From contig NZ_JAEHFW010000001.1 in assembly GCF_016522075.1 (NCBI RefSeq), positions 1,116,001-1,180,000 on the forward strand: DNA of 64,000 nt, given 5' to 3'. This document shows, one piece after another, positions 1-8,809 of this stretch (position 1 is the stretch's first letter; the number at the start of each line of letters is the position of its first letter). The DNA is from Mucilaginibacter segetis (GTDB taxonomy: Bacteria > Bacteroidota > Bacteroidia > Sphingobacteriales > Sphingobacteriaceae). Below the pieces are notes generated by a model. The model was not told the DNA's origin, searched no databases, and saw only the letters and a list, made by a program, of their open reading frames with translations. Position numbers and translations under genes: made by a program.

Positions 1-235
1 ATATATTCTGCGCAGTTACGCTTCTGATACCTGCACTGCAAATAACGATTATCTCGCTGGTTTTGTTGTAGGCAATATGTTTAAAATTGGTCTCTAATTT
101 AGACAGGGGTATGTTTATACCACCAATATTATAAGTATGATACTCAATTATTTCCCTTACATCCAGCAAGTTTAACTGTTCGCCATTTTGTAAACGCTGT
201 TGTAAATTTTGAGCGCTAATTTGTAACAGGGGCAT
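1..235 (-). CDS. Rhodanese-like domain protein (partial, 3' end outside window)
   Basis: The reverse strand from the ATG at 235 encodes a start beginning MPLLQISAQNLQQRL and runs off the left edge. It contains the rhodanese landmarks LLDVREIIEYH and IPLSKLE, and the active-site loop VICSAGIRS, whose cysteine is the persulfide-carrying residue of the family. Single-domain rhodaneses move sulfane sulfur; the partner here is unknown. The start lies inside the last codons of the upstream PASTA gene (overlap of 20 bases in another frame), which suggests translational coupling. Only about 78 residues are visible, so length and any extra domain cannot be judged. Confidence 0.85.
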   Translation of the reverse strand, partial: MPLLQISAQNLQQRLQNGEQLNLLDVREIIEYHTYNIGGINIPLSKLETNFKHIAYNKTSEIIVICSAGIRSVTAQNI

Positions 236-1013
236 TTAAGCTTTTTCCTTGTGTAACGGTTAAGTTTATACGTGTACCTATGCTGGTTTTACTCAACGAA
301 TCAGTACGCATGGGTGATTGTCCAATTACAACCACATTTGTGGAATCGGTTATACTCCCCTGATAAATGATGGTTCCTATGGTAAGTCCTGATCCTCTTA
401 TCGCAAATTTTGCTGCATCAAGATCCAGATTTATCAGTTCAGGTATATCTACCTCGCTTGATCCCTCGCCATTTCCCAATACCAGGTCAAGCTTTGAGCC
501 TTTTGGTAATTTGGTGCCGGGTTTAATGATCTGCCCGCCAAAACGTACTTCTAATATCCTGTCGCGTGCAATGTCTGATTGATAAGTAGTGTCACCTACC
601 TTAAGGCCATAGTTTGATAATGTTGCTACAGCTTCGCGGTAAATATTTTGCTGGGTTATAAGATCGGGCAATGATACGTTTGGAGCCAGCTGCGTTACCA
701 TTGTTAAATAAATTGTACGATTTTCCTTAACATTAGTGCCCGCATCAGGGTCCTGTTCAACTACAGTTCCGGGCGCTTTATCCGGTACGTAAACTGAATC
801 TATTTTATATTGAAAGCCCTGATCCTTTAATGTTGCTATGGCTCTGTCAATATTGGTGCCTTGTAATTGAGGAACTTGTATGCTCTGACCATGGCGTGTA
901 TAATAACTTAAGCTAAAAAATGCTATCAATACTACGCCTACTATAGAAACTAATACGGCTAAGATGGTGTATCTGAATTGTTTGGTTTTTAAATAAGCCC
1001 AGAGTTTATTCAT
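216..1013 (-). CDS. PASTA domain-containing membrane protein
   Basis: The 265-residue product starts MNKLWAYLKTKQFRY and has one N-terminal transmembrane helix (about residues 15-37), followed by three PASTA repeats in the periplasm (roughly 44-110, 115-185 and 188-260). Typical PASTA wording is visible, such as VPQLQGTNIDRAIATLKDQG, DPDAGTNVKENRTIYL and PGTKLPKGSKLDLVLG. PASTA domains bind peptidoglycan fragments or act as envelope scaffolds. No kinase or transpeptidase domain is attached, which is usual for the stand-alone Bacteroidota form. An in-frame ATG exists at 1115, but the added residues derive from a low-complexity TTCCGAATTT-like stretch, so I prefer the internal start. It is divergent from the D-Ala-D-Ala ligase gene, consistent with a cell-wall role. 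Confidence 0.85.
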   Translation of the reverse strand: MNKLWAYLKTKQFRYTILAVLVSIVGVVLIAFFSLSYYTRHGQSIQVPQLQGTNIDRAIATLKDQGFQYKIDSVYVPDKAPGTVVEQDPDAGTNVKENRTIYLTMVTQLAPNVSLPDLITQQNIYREAVATLSNYGLKVGDTTYQSDIARDRILEVRFGGQIIKPGTKLPKGSKLDLVLGNGEGSSEVDIPELINLDLDAAKFAIRGSGLTIGTIIYQGSITDSTNVVVIGQSPMRTDSLSKTSIGTRINLTVTQGKSLNAPVTN

Positions 1014-1070
1014 ATGTAGTATAAACGATATTATTGCTGTTTCAACTATCAAACATAGGTGAAAAATTTT

Positions 1071-1100
1071 GGATTCCGAATTTTGAATTTGGTATTTCGG
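1071..1100. repeat. Degenerate TTCCGAATTT-type low-complexity stretch
   Basis: The bases between the PASTA gene and ddl repeat variants of 'ttccgaattt / ttgaatttgg / atttcgg'. Similar short degenerate intergenic repeats are familiar in Bacteroidota genomes (established impression, not checked here). It matters mainly because it creates a spurious N-terminal extension of the PASTA reading frame. Confidence 0.35.
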
Positions 1101-1224
1101 AGTTTCTAAGATCAATTTAATTCAATACCATATAATAAATATAGCCTCATTTAAACAGTAATTATATTGTCCGTCATATTTAAATTTCTACTTCCGTTTT
1201 TTTAAATGCGATAAGCAAAAAAAC

Positions 1225-1232
1225 TATATTTG
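1225..1232 (+). promoter_or_regulatory. Candidate -7 promoter box for ddl
   Basis: TATATTTG fits the Bacteroidota -7 consensus TAnnTTTG and lies 5 bases before the ddl ATG. If it is used, the transcript would be essentially leaderless. No convincing TTTG -33 element is visible upstream, so this is tentative. Confidence 0.3.
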
Positions 1233-1237
1233 GCTGC

Positions 1238-2221
1238 ATGAAAATTAAAAACATAGCCTTGCTTGCCGGTGGATTCTCGGGTGAATACGAAGTGTCGGTT
1301 AATAGTGCTAAAAATATAGCCGCCAATCTTACCAGGGATAATTATAATGTATATACCATTCTGATAGAGAAAGATAGCTGGCATTATGAGACCACCGAAG
1401 GTAAAGTTGAAATAAATAAAAATGATTTTACCCTACCCTTACACGGAGAAGTTATAAAGTTCGATTTTGCTTTTATAACGGTGCACGGCACGCCGGGTGA
1501 GGATGGTAAACTACAAGGTTACCTTGATATATTAGGTATACCTTATAATACTTGTGATGCTACTACATCGGCTATTACCATGAACAAGGCTTACACAAAA
1601 GCGATTGTACAGGGTATACACGGATTGCATACGGCACGTTCCATACAATTACATCAGCACGATGTACATGATACGGCTACCATTGCTGCAAATCTTAAAT
1701 TCCCGTTGTTTATTAAACCAAATAATGGCGGTAGTAGTGTAGGTATGAGTAAAGTGCAAAATGTTGCCGGCTTACAGGATGCAATAGACCGGGCCTTTAA
1801 AGAAGATACACAAATACTGATAGAGGAATTTATAAAGGGCCGGGAATACAGCGTGGGTTTAGCCCGTTTAAATGGTAAAGTGACTGTTTTGCCTGTCACT
1901 GAGATTATCAGCTCCAAAGAGTTTTTTGATTATGAAGCAAAATACACTCCAGGGGTAACAAATGAAGTAACACCTGCAGATCTGCCTTTTGAAAAAGTGG
2001 AAGAGATAGCTGAAATTGTTACGCAGGTATATTTGCGCCTTAATTGCCGCGGCATGGTTAGGGTTGATTTTATTTTACTGGACGATACAAAACAGTTTTA
2101 TTTTATAGAGATAAATACCACACCCGGCCAATCGGCCAATAGCTTGGTACCGCAGCAAGTAAGAGCTGCCGGAATTAAACTAAGTGATTTTTATTCGGAA
2201 TTAATAGAAGCGGCAATGTAA
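1238..2221 (+). CDS. ddl: D-alanine--D-alanine ligase
   Basis: The 327-residue ATP-grasp enzyme joins two D-alanines to make the dipeptide end of peptidoglycan precursors in the cytoplasm. Family motifs appear in order: LAGGFSGEYEVSVNS near the N-terminus, HGTPGEDGKLQGYLDI around residue 85, the ATP-grasp loop KPNNGGSSVGMSK around 160-172, EEFIKGREYSVG around 200, and the metal/phosphate motif FIEINTTPGQS near residue 290. Length matches the family (about 300-370). It is divergent from the PASTA gene and convergent with the thioesterase. Both ends and all motifs are intact. Confidence 0.97.
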   Translation: MKIKNIALLAGGFSGEYEVSVNSAKNIAANLTRDNYNVYTILIEKDSWHYETTEGKVEINKNDFTLPLHGEVIKFDFAFITVHGTPGEDGKLQGYLDILGIPYNTCDATTSAITMNKAYTKAIVQGIHGLHTARSIQLHQHDVHDTATIAANLKFPLFIKPNNGGSSVGMSKVQNVAGLQDAIDRAFKEDTQILIEEFIKGREYSVGLARLNGKVTVLPVTEIISSKEFFDYEAKYTPGVTNEVTPADLPFEKVEEIAEIVTQVYLRLNCRGMVRVDFILLDDTKQFYFIEINTTPGQSANSLVPQQVRAAGIKLSDFYSELIEAAM

Positions 2222-2237
2222 TAATTCACCAGTCCAA

Positions 2238-2648
2238 CTATATCTGGTAATGTTCAATAACATCATCCGGGATTTTTACACCTCTGCCTGTTGCCATATC
2301 AATCATAACGTAGTCAAAATAGCCATCGCAGCTAATTTTACCTGTTGCTTTATTGGTAAGCGTAAAGTTCACCCTGCACCCCTTATCGTTAATACTATCA
2401 ATACCTGTTTTTACAATAAAATAATCACCCATGGTTAATGCACGTTTATAATCAACATGCGCGGTACGTACTACCCAGCCAAAACCACGTTCCATAAACT
2501 TTTCCATGGCCATGCCATAACATTTATCCATTTGTTCATAACGCGCCGCCAGTACATAATCAAAATATTTGCTGTTGTGTACATGCTGAAACATATCAAT
2601 ATCATCAGGTCGTACGCGTAGTTCAGTCTCAAATGTTGAGTAGGCCAT
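2238..2648 (-). CDS. Acyl-CoA thioesterase, hotdog fold (4HBT/YbgC-like)
   Basis: A single hotdog domain of about 136 residues hydrolyses acyl-CoA thioesters in the cytoplasm. The signature DIDMFQHVHNSKYFDYVLAA carries the aspartate and asparagine region typical of the 4-hydroxybenzoyl-CoA thioesterase/YbgC group. The C-terminal half has the expected strand pattern (YFIVKTGIDSI, CRVNFTL, GYFDYVMID). I chose MAYSTFETELRV as the start; an in-frame ATG 21 bases upstream (2669) would add MVFDTLL. The natural substrate cannot be inferred, because the gene stands alone between ddl and rpsO. Confidence 0.85.
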   Translation of the reverse strand: MAYSTFETELRVRPDDIDMFQHVHNSKYFDYVLAARYEQMDKCYGMAMEKFMERGFGWVVRTAHVDYKRALTMGDYFIVKTGIDSINDKGCRVNFTLTNKATGKISCDGYFDYVMIDMATGRGVKIPDDVIEHYQI

Positions 2649-2756
2649 AAGCAATGTATCAAAAACCAAATGTAAAAAATCAAATGCGATATTCAGGTTT
2701 TGGTTTGATATAGGTCTGTTATATAATTTTGGCTTTTTATTTTTAAATTAAATAGT

Positions 2757-2764
2757 TATCTTTG
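2757..2764 (+). promoter_or_regulatory. Candidate -7 promoter box for rpsO
   Basis: TATCTTTG followed by CG fits TAnnTTTG exactly and lies 45 bases before the rpsO start. A TTTTGG at 2727-2732 is the only candidate -33 element, but its 25-base spacing is longer than the usual 19-21. The -7 match is good; the rest is inference. Confidence 0.45.
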
Positions 2765-2809
2765 CGCCACAATTAATCAAATTATTTACGCTTTAATATT
2801 ATTCAGGTA

Positions 2810-3088
2810 ATGTATTTAAGTAAAGAAGCAAAGGCAGATATCTTTGCAAAACATGGTAAAGGCGCAACTGATACAGGTTCAGCCGAAGGTCAGGTAGCAT
2901 TATTTACTACTCGTATTGCTCATTTAACCGAGCATTTAAAAAAGAACAGAAAAGATTTTTCAACTCAGCTATCGCTGCAAAAAATGGTTGGTAAACGTCG
3001 CGCATTGTTGGCTTACCTCTATAATAAAGATATTGAAAGATACCGTGCTATCATTAAAGCTTTACAGCTTAGGGATATCATTAAGTAA
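2810..3088 (+). CDS. rpsO: 30S ribosomal protein S15
   Basis: The 92-residue protein binds 16S rRNA early in assembly of the small-subunit central domain. It shows the S15 pattern of helices: the [20 protein letters not shown] segment, [29 protein letters not shown] and the C-terminal [13 protein letters not shown]. Length is close to the bacterial norm of about 89. It lies upstream of pnp in the classic rpsO-pnp order, with a hairpin between them. The N-terminus [12 protein letters not shown] is typical of Bacteroidota S15. Confidence 0.98.
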   Translation: MYLSKEAKADIFAKHGKGATDTGSAEGQVALFTTRIAHLTEHLKKNRKDFSTQLSLQKMVGKRRALLAYLYNKDIERYRAIIKALQLRDIIK

Positions 3089-3104
3089 CCTTTACGAGTT
3101 TTTT

Positions 3105-3140
3105 AAAAAAAGCCGTCCGCAAATGCAGGATGGCTTTTTT
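3105..3140 (+). terminator. Rho-independent terminator/attenuator between rpsO and pnp
   Basis: GCCGTCC and GGATGGC form a 7-bp stem (one G-U pair) around a 9-base loop, preceded by an A run and followed by TTTTTT. In the well-studied rpsO-pnp operon of other bacteria, a terminator with partial read-through sits at this position; the same role here is inferred. Confidence 0.8.
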
Positions 3141-3217
3141 ACTTTCAGAAACAATATACATACACATAAAAAACGGCGTACTCCCGAAGATGAAAAGTAC
3201 GTCACAACACAAAAAAG

Positions 3218-5350
3218 ATGAGTTACAACGCAATTAAAAAGGTTATTGATTTAGGTGACGGCCGCACCATTGAGATCGAGACCGGTAAACTGGCCAAACA
3301 GGCAGACGGTTCTGTAGTGATAAAAATGGGTGATACCATGTTATTGGCCACAGTAGTATCATCACCTGAAGCGAAAGAAGGAATAGATTTTTTACCCCTT
3401 TCTGTCGATTATCAGGAAAAGTACGCTGCCACCGGACGCATACCGGGTGGGTTTTTACGTCGTGAGGCACGATTATCAGACTATGAGGTTTTAATTTCCC
3501 GTTTAGTTGACCGTGCATTGCGTCCAATGTTCCCTGAAGATTATCATGCTGATACACAGGTGATGATCTCGCTAATTTCAGCCGATAAAGATATTATGCC
3601 TGATTGCCTTGCCGGTTTGGCGGCATCCGCGGCATTATCAGTTTCAGACATACCGTTTAACGGGCCGATATCTGAAGTACGGGTAGCTAAAATTGATGGA
3701 CAGTTAGTTATCAACCCAACACTTAGCCAGTTAGAACGTGCTACGTTAGAGTTCATTGTTGCCGGTAGCGAGCATGATATTAACATGGTTGAGGGTGAGT
3801 CTAAAGAAATTCAGGAGGCTGAATTGGTTGAAGCGATAAAATTTGCCCATGCAGCTATTAAAGTGCAATGCCTTGCTCAAAAGGAATTAACTGTTGAGGT
3901 AGGGAAAACCGAAAAACGTGTTTACAGTCACGAGCACAGCAACGAAGAACTAAAAAAAGCAATTTATGCTGCTACTTATGATCAGGTTTACGCCATCGCT
4001 TCTTCTGCTTCAGCGAAAGATGAGCGCTCTGCTAAATTTAAGGAAGTTAGAGATGCTTATATTGAAACTTTAGGTGAAATAGATGACATCACTAAATCAC
4101 TTGCTAAAAAATATTACCATGATGTAGAATATGATGCCATACGTAACCTTGTATTAGATGAAGGTAAACGTTTAGACGGCCGCACAACCACCCAGATACG
4201 CCCGATATGGAGCGAAGTGGGTTATTTGCCTGCAGCACACGGTTCGGCAGTATTTACACGAGGCGAAACACAATCATTAACATCAGTAACCTTAGGTGCT
4301 AAGGATGATGAGCAAATGATTGATGGTGCTTTCATCAACGGATACCAAAAATTCCTTTTACACTATAATTTCCCGGGTTTTTCTACAGGTGAGGTTCGTC
4401 CCAATCGTGGTGCCGGTCGTCGCGAAATTGGCCATGGTAACCTGGCTATGCGTTCGTTAAAACAGGTATTACCTGCAGATGATGAAAACCCTTATACTAT
4501 ACGTGTAGTATCTGATATCCTGGAATCTAACGGTTCTTCATCAATGGCTACGGTTTGTGCCGGTACATTGGCATTAATGGATGCGGGTGTTAAATTGAGG
4601 TCACCTGTTTCGGGTATCGCAATGGGCTTAATTACCAATGAAATGGGTACCAAATATGCTATCCTTTCAGATATTTTAGGTGATGAAGATCACTTAGGTG
4701 ATATGGACTTTAAAGTAACCGGTACTGAAAATGGTATTGTAGCCTGCCAAATGGATCTGAAGATCAACGGTCTGTCATACGAAGTGTTAACAAAAGCGCT
4801 TGATCAGGCAAAAGAAGGCCGTTTACACATCCTTAACGAAATGAGCAAAACCATAGCTCAGCCACGTGAGGATTACAAACCACATGCACCGCGTATAGTT
4901 AGTATTAAGATAGATAAGGAATTTATTGGCGCGGTTATAGGGCCCGGCGGTAAAATTATTCAGGAAATGCAACGGGAAACAGGTGCAACAATTTCTATCG
5001 AAGAAAAAGATAATCAGGGTATCGTGCAGGTATTTGCTGATAATAAGGCAGCAATTGATGCCGCTTTATCACGCATACGTGCAATAGCTTCTAAACCTGA
5101 AGTTGGCGAGATATACGAAGGTAAAGTAAAATCAATAATGCCTTTTGGCGCATTTATAGAAATTATGCCGGGTAAAGATGGCTTGTTGCATATATCAGAA
5201 ATTGACCATCGCAGAATTGAAACCATGGATGGAATATTCCAGATAGGTGATGAAGTGCGAGTAAAATTACTTGATGTGGATAAGCAAGGCAAATTAAAAT
5301 TATCACGCAAAGCATTATTACCAAAGCCCGAAAGGACTGAAAATAAATAA
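3218..5350 (+). CDS. pnp: Polynucleotide phosphorylase
   Basis: The 710-residue 3'-5' exoribonuclease degrades RNA phosphorolytically and takes part in mRNA turnover. Domain order is canonical: a first RNase PH-like domain (about 1-230) with the motif [19 protein letters not shown], an alpha-helical linker, a catalytic RNase PH domain (about 320-545), a KH domain from about 560 with [16 protein letters not shown], and an S1 domain from about 630 with [20 protein letters not shown]. Length equals the family norm. It starts 77 bases after the rpsO-pnp hairpin and ends before its own terminator. All domains look intact. Confidence 0.98.
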   Translation: MSYNAIKKVIDLGDGRTIEIETGKLAKQADGSVVIKMGDTMLLATVVSSPEAKEGIDFLPLSVDYQEKYAATGRIPGGFLRREARLSDYEVLISRLVDRALRPMFPEDYHADTQVMISLISADKDIMPDCLAGLAASAALSVSDIPFNGPISEVRVAKIDGQLVINPTLSQLERATLEFIVAGSEHDINMVEGESKEIQEAELVEAIKFAHAAIKVQCLAQKELTVEVGKTEKRVYSHEHSNEELKKAIYAATYDQVYAIASSASAKDERSAKFKEVRDAYIETLGEIDDITKSLAKKYYHDVEYDAIRNLVLDEGKRLDGRTTTQIRPIWSEVGYLPAAHGSAVFTRGETQSLTSVTLGAKDDEQMIDGAFINGYQKFLLHYNFPGFSTGEVRPNRGAGRREIGHGNLAMRSLKQVLPADDENPYTIRVVSDILESNGSSSMATVCAGTLALMDAGVKLRSPVSGIAMGLITNEMGTKYAILSDILGDEDHLGDMDFKVTGTENGIVACQMDLKINGLSYEVLTKALDQAKEGRLHILNEMSKTIAQPREDYKPHAPRIVSIKIDKEFIGAVIGPGGKIIQEMQRETGATISIEEKDNQGIVQVFADNKAAIDAALSRIRAIASKPEVGEIYEGKVKSIMPFGAFIEIMPGKDGLLHISEIDHRRIETMDGIFQIGDEVRVKLLDVDKQGKLKLSRKALLPKPERTENK

Positions 5351-5372
5351 TTGCACAAACTAATTAATGATG

Positions 5373-5404
5373 CAAAACCCTCTTTATGAGGGTTTTGTTT
5401 TTTG
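5373..5404 (+). terminator. Rho-independent terminator after pnp
   Basis: AAAACCCTC-tttat-GAGGGTTTT is a perfect 9-bp stem followed by a run of T interrupted by one G. It ends the rpsO-pnp unit. Confidence 0.9.
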
Positions 5405-5509
5405 TTTTAACTTTTTTGAAAAAAAAACAAAACAAAAGCACTTTAAGTTGTTTCTTTATTTTGAGAATAGTTGTATCCGAAAACTAAAAGCCGCTCCTTA
5501 TTGTAAAAA

Positions 5510-5779
5510 ATGACTTCTACTACTAATGATCCTTTAAGTTTTATTAATAACTCGCAAGGTATAAATGGCGGCGAGCAGGCCGACCTGATACAAAGGTTAT
5601 TATATGAAATAATTAGGGTTAAAGAATTAATTGCCTATTATGATTCCATCCCCAATGGAGCCGGGCAGCTTGGCTCTTCCATCTTAAACGAGTTGGTGAG
5701 TGAGGCTTATAAATCTCTTGTTAATTACGATACGGAACTTATGCAGAAGTATTACGATTTGCTCCTTAACTGCGATTGA
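5510..5779 (+). CDS. Small hypothetical protein
   Basis: The 89-residue product is not recognised. It has a polar N-terminus (MTSTTNDPLSFINNSQG), then a mostly helical remainder (DLIQRLLYEIIRVKELIAYY and LVSEAYKSLVNYDTELMQ), without signal peptide, transmembrane segment or cysteine-rich motif. The acidic, helical make-up would suit a small cytoplasmic partner protein, but that is only an impression. It has its own 150-base upstream region after the pnp terminator and converges on the uridine kinase gene. The codon pattern resembles its neighbours, so I think it is a real gene. Confidence 0.6.
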   Translation: MTSTTNDPLSFINNSQGINGGEQADLIQRLLYEIIRVKELIAYYDSIPNGAGQLGSSILNELVSEAYKSLVNYDTELMQKYYDLLLNCD

Positions 5780-5781
5780 TC

Positions 5782-5807
5782 TGATAGCATCAGGCTTATT
5801 GCTATCA
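5782..5807. terminator. Inverted repeat between convergent genes
   Basis: TGATAGCA and TGCTATCA are perfect 8-base arms around a 10-base loop, placed between the stop codons of the small plus-strand gene and the minus-strand uridine kinase. No strong T run follows on either strand, so termination in both directions is only a suggestion. Confidence 0.4.
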
Positions 5808-5809
5808 AA

Positions 5810-6445
5810 TTAACTCAATATCTTTTCTCGTAATTCCTGCGAAATTTCGTTAGTGACTTTTATAATATCATCAGCTATATGGCTGTTATTGGCGATAATC
5901 TTGGTGCATTGTTCACGAAAGGGTAGCAGATATTCTTTATAAGCAGGTACAACGTGGTTATGCCACTTGTAGTTAACATCTTCGTTAGAATATCCACGCT
6001 CGGCTAAGTCACGCTTTAAGCGTCGCTGAAGCGCTATGTTCTCATCTGCCTCAATAAATATAGTCATATCAAGATCGTTGGCGATCTTTTTAAAATGGAG
6101 GATAAACAGCCCTTCAACAATAATTATAGGAGCTGGCTTTATCTCCAATATTCTGGGTACAATATCGGGGTTGTTAAATGTATATTCTTTTTGGTAAACG
6201 GTTTCCCAGTTCATTAATTTGCTGATGTCGCGTTCAAACAAATCGGCATCTATTGTGGTAGGCAGATCAAAGTTATATAACTTGTTTTCTTCCTTGGTCA
6301 TGTTGTGCGCAACAGGTATATAGTAATCATCCTGAGATACCAGACACACTTCATCAGGTGTAAAATGTTCTAAAAAGCATTTCAGAAAAAAGGTTTTGCC
6401 AGATCCGCTACCACCGGCTACACCAATAACATAAGGTTTATTCAT
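5810..6445 (-). CDS. udk: Uridine kinase
   Basis: The 211-residue P-loop kinase phosphorylates uridine/cytidine to UMP/CMP in pyrimidine salvage. The Walker A loop GVAGGSGSGKT lies at residues 8-18. Further family marks are SQDDYYIP around residue 40, the YNFDLPTTIDADLF segment with the DxP-type substrate motif, and IIVEGLFILHF around 105-118. The aspartate in ADENIALQRRLKRD falls in the lid region. Length suits the family. The gene starts 8 bases inside the end of the upstream LysM gene, so the two are probably translated from one message. Specificity between uridine kinase and related phosphoribulokinase-family enzymes is taken from overall similarity. Confidence 0.92.
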   Translation of the reverse strand: MNKPYVIGVAGGSGSGKTFFLKCFLEHFTPDEVCLVSQDDYYIPVAHNMTKEENKLYNFDLPTTIDADLFERDISKLMNWETVYQKEYTFNNPDIVPRILEIKPAPIIIVEGLFILHFKKIANDLDMTIFIEADENIALQRRLKRDLAERGYSNEDVNYKWHNHVVPAYKEYLLPFREQCTKIIANNSHIADDIIKVTNEISQELREKILS

Positions 6446-7373
6446 TAGCAGTACCGTAACTAATATTTACACGAAAACGTTTATCAAGTGCGCCTAAGGC
6501 ATCGGCTACATTTTTTGTCATTACAATAATCACGTCTTTTGTTTGTTCAGTATCAATAAAACTACCTACAACTTTTGCAAAGGCTGTACGGTTGGTCATT
6601 GGATTGGTAATCTTCATAACAGTTCCAACGGGTGCTGTACGGTGTAATATCAGCATTTTTTTAGGATCGAGCCCTGTATCGGTTATCCAGGTGGCTACAC
6701 CATCTTCATTTTTTTCATAAAGGCCATATCTGTTGGGGGTAACAGCATGATCAATACTATCAGCACCATCTACATAGGTAGCGTCACGTTTGGCAATTAT
6801 ACTGTCAGTAGGGTGTACTACCTCAGGTGGCGCTTCTGTTACGCCAGAGCGTATACGCAACACCTGGCCGGGAGTAAGATTATTGCCGGCAAGTTTATTA
6901 ATTCGTTTTATATCTTCAACAGTTGAGTTAAAACGTTTCGCAATGGAATAGAGGGTTTCACCGGCAGATACTTTATACTGTTGGGTAAGCATAGCATCAT
7001 TGTTTACCACATCTGGGCTGCCTGTTGTAGTTGCAGCAGCTGGCACCGTTTTTTGAATACTTACCGGCTGTTGTGGAGCTGCAACTGTGGAATTTTTAGC
7101 GGCGGTGTCAAAAAATGGCCTCTCCGTAGGTACTTTAATAATGTGACCAATTTGAAGGCTAACATTATTATTGTATTTCATTATATCCTTAGGGCTAACA
7201 TTATAACGCCGGCCTATAGAATAGTAATTGTCTTTGGGATCGAGTTTGTGAAGAATTATTTTTTTTCCGTTTGCGTTTTCAACACCAATGGAATCGACAA
7301 GTGTATTGGCATATGTAAAAACAGAAACAGAGATCAGTATAGAAGTTATCAGTAGAGTTTTTAGTTTCATCAT
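6438..7373 (-). CDS. Secreted LysM protein with C-terminal RlpA-like barrel
   Basis: The 311-residue protein has a Sec signal peptide (MMKLKTLLITSILISV..., cleavage near residue 22). Two LysM peptidoglycan-binding domains follow, at about 38-84 (NYYSIGRRYNVSPKDIMKYN) and about 130-175 (VSAGETLYSIAKRFNSTVED), separated by an Ala/Pro/Gln-rich linker. The last 90 residues (LILHRTAPVGTVMKITNP, then VGSFIDTEQTKDVIIVMTKN) resemble the double-psi beta-barrel of RlpA proteins. It is likely an exported cell-wall binding or modifying protein. The RlpA catalytic aspartate is not clearly identified, so lytic activity is uncertain. It is followed directly by udk (8-base overlap) and preceded by the 262-residue gene, 6 bases away. 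Confidence 0.85.
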   Translation of the reverse strand: MMKLKTLLITSILISVSVFTYANTLVDSIGVENANGKKIILHKLDPKDNYYSIGRRYNVSPKDIMKYNNNVSLQIGHIIKVPTERPFFDTAAKNSTVAAPQQPVSIQKTVPAAATTTGSPDVVNNDAMLTQQYKVSAGETLYSIAKRFNSTVEDIKRINKLAGNNLTPGQVLRIRSGVTEAPPEVVHPTDSIIAKRDATYVDGADSIDHAVTPNRYGLYEKNEDGVATWITDTGLDPKKMLILHRTAPVGTVMKITNPMTNRTAFAKVVGSFIDTEQTKDVIIVMTKNVADALGALDKRFRVNISYGTANE

Positions 7374-7379
7374 TATGAA

Positions 7380-8168
7380 TTATTGTACAGCAGCTTTCAG
7401 GTTTATAACCTTAACCTCGGATTTGTTTTTAATGTATACTAAATAGTTTTTATGTAATACAAACGCCTCGGGCTGTAACTTTTGTATATCTGTATTTAAT
7501 AAATCATGATAAACTATATCATTACCTTTCATAACAAATAAATGTTGTTGCAGGGTTTCTTTATTAAACGCGTGCAAAGATACAATTCTATAGATATTAT
7601 GGTTGAGGTAATGCATCATATTACCAACAGGTTCCACAGGTAAAAAACCTTTTATAAGGTTGCCGGGTGATGCCATTTTAGGGACAACAACACTGTTGTT
7701 TAACACTTTATCGGTATTCTCATCGTAACTTCTTAATAGTTTTCCTGTTCGTATATCCAGCAATAATAATTTTTTTGATTGTATATTAGTGCTATAAGCA
7801 ACCGGCCCATTCATCGTTAAGTGATCAAAAGCTATGCTGTAATTGCTCCATAACTCTTCCTGAGTAACCATGTCAATTGCTATAATAGCTTTATGCTCCG
7901 GCCCGCTTTCATGTTTATAATAATGTAAAAGCATAACACCATTAAATACACATTCAATTCCGGCCAGCCAGCGTTCAGGTGTTTTATAATACTCAAAATT
8001 TATATCTCCGGTAGTAAGTTCAAGTGATGAAAAGCTTACTTGTTTTTCCTGTTCATTTCGTATTTCAATAGCCAAGGTATCTTTTAATTCATCAAATTCA
8101 AGATGCCAAATTGTACCCTCATAGGCTTTGTTTATAAAACTTCGTAGCATTGTCATAAAAGTGTTCAA
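7380..8168 (-). CDS. Hypothetical protein, possible DUF4905-like beta-propeller-type protein
   Basis: The 262-residue protein has no signal peptide or transmembrane helix. It is built of short strand-turn units (GDINFEYYKTPERWLAGIEC, IIAIDMVTQEELWSNYSI, LLLLDIRTGKLLRSYDENTD), a pattern of small propeller-like proteins; the [L/I]DxxTG-type repeats recall PQQ/WD-like blades. I believe it belongs to a Bacteroidota family listed as DUF4905, but this is from memory and not certain. It lies 6 bases upstream of the LysM-udk pair and is likely cotranscribed with them. Function unknown. A second in-frame Met (MTMLRSF, or MLRSF) could be the true start. Confidence 0.65.
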   Translation of the reverse strand: MNTFMTMLRSFINKAYEGTIWHLEFDELKDTLAIEIRNEQEKQVSFSSLELTTGDINFEYYKTPERWLAGIECVFNGVMLLHYYKHESGPEHKAIIAIDMVTQEELWSNYSIAFDHLTMNGPVAYSTNIQSKKLLLLDIRTGKLLRSYDENTDKVLNNSVVVPKMASPGNLIKGFLPVEPVGNMMHYLNHNIYRIVSLHAFNKETLQQHLFVMKGNDIVYHDLLNTDIQKLQPEAFVLHKNYLVYIKNKSEVKVINLKAAVQ

Positions 8169-8246
8169 ATATGGCTAATTATATTTATAAGGCTTAACTT
8201 TATAAACAAATGCTGTTAAAGGTCTGTTAATTAAAAAAATATAAAT

Positions 8247-8726
8247 ATGGATGCAAAAAAGATAAGTTTAGAAGAAAAAAAAGTAAAACCTGTTGTTGAT
8301 CATTTAAATGATTTGTTGGCCAATTACCATATTCACTATCAAAAGTTACGCGGTTGCCACTGGAATGTTAAAGGAAAAAGCTTTTTTACTTTACATGTTA
8401 AATTTGAGGAACTTTATACTGTTGCGCTTACTACTATTGATGAACTTGCAGAGCGTATATTAACATTGGGCAAACCACCTTACAGTACATTTGATGATTA
8501 TATAAAAAAATCTTCTGTTAAAGAAATTGACACAATCGGACTTAAAGATACCACCATGGTTAAGGCTTTAATTGAAGATATGGCTACGCTGATTGAAATG
8601 GAACGCGAAATACTGGATATTACTGATAAGGCAGGCGACGATGGAACTAACGATATGATAAATCGCTTTATGCAGTTTAAGGAAAAGAACACATGGATGC
8701 TGCGTTCCTTTATTAACGAAGACTAA
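8247..8726 (+). CDS. dps: Dps family ferritin-like DNA-protection protein
   Basis: The 159-residue protein is a four-helix-bundle miniferritin that forms dodecamers, oxidises iron with peroxide and can protect DNA. The ferroxidase signature is clear: CHWNVKGKSFFTLHVKFEEL followed by TIDELAERILTLG, giving the His, His, Asp and Glu ligands shared between subunits. The lysine-rich N-terminus (MDAKKISLEEKKVKP) could contact DNA. It is monocistronic with its own terminator and is divergent from the 262-residue gene. Family assignment is secure; DNA binding is inferred. Confidence 0.93.
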   Translation: MDAKKISLEEKKVKPVVDHLNDLLANYHIHYQKLRGCHWNVKGKSFFTLHVKFEELYTVALTTIDELAERILTLGKPPYSTFDDYIKKSSVKEIDTIGLKDTTMVKALIEDMATLIEMEREILDITDKAGDDGTNDMINRFMQFKEKNTWMLRSFINED

Positions 8727-8744
8727 ACAGTATTTAATTATTAT

Positions 8745-8780
8745 AAAAAAACCGATGCTTTTTAAGCATCGGTTTTTTTA
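8745..8780 (+). terminator. Rho-independent terminator after dps
   Basis: AAAAAACCGATGCTT and AAGCATCGGTTTTTTT form a long perfect stem with a tiny loop and a T run. The A-rich left arm means it can also serve the convergent minus-strand porin gene. Confidence 0.92.
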
Positions 8781-8809
8781 TTTTATATAGGTGGTGTAAT
8801 ATGCTATAA

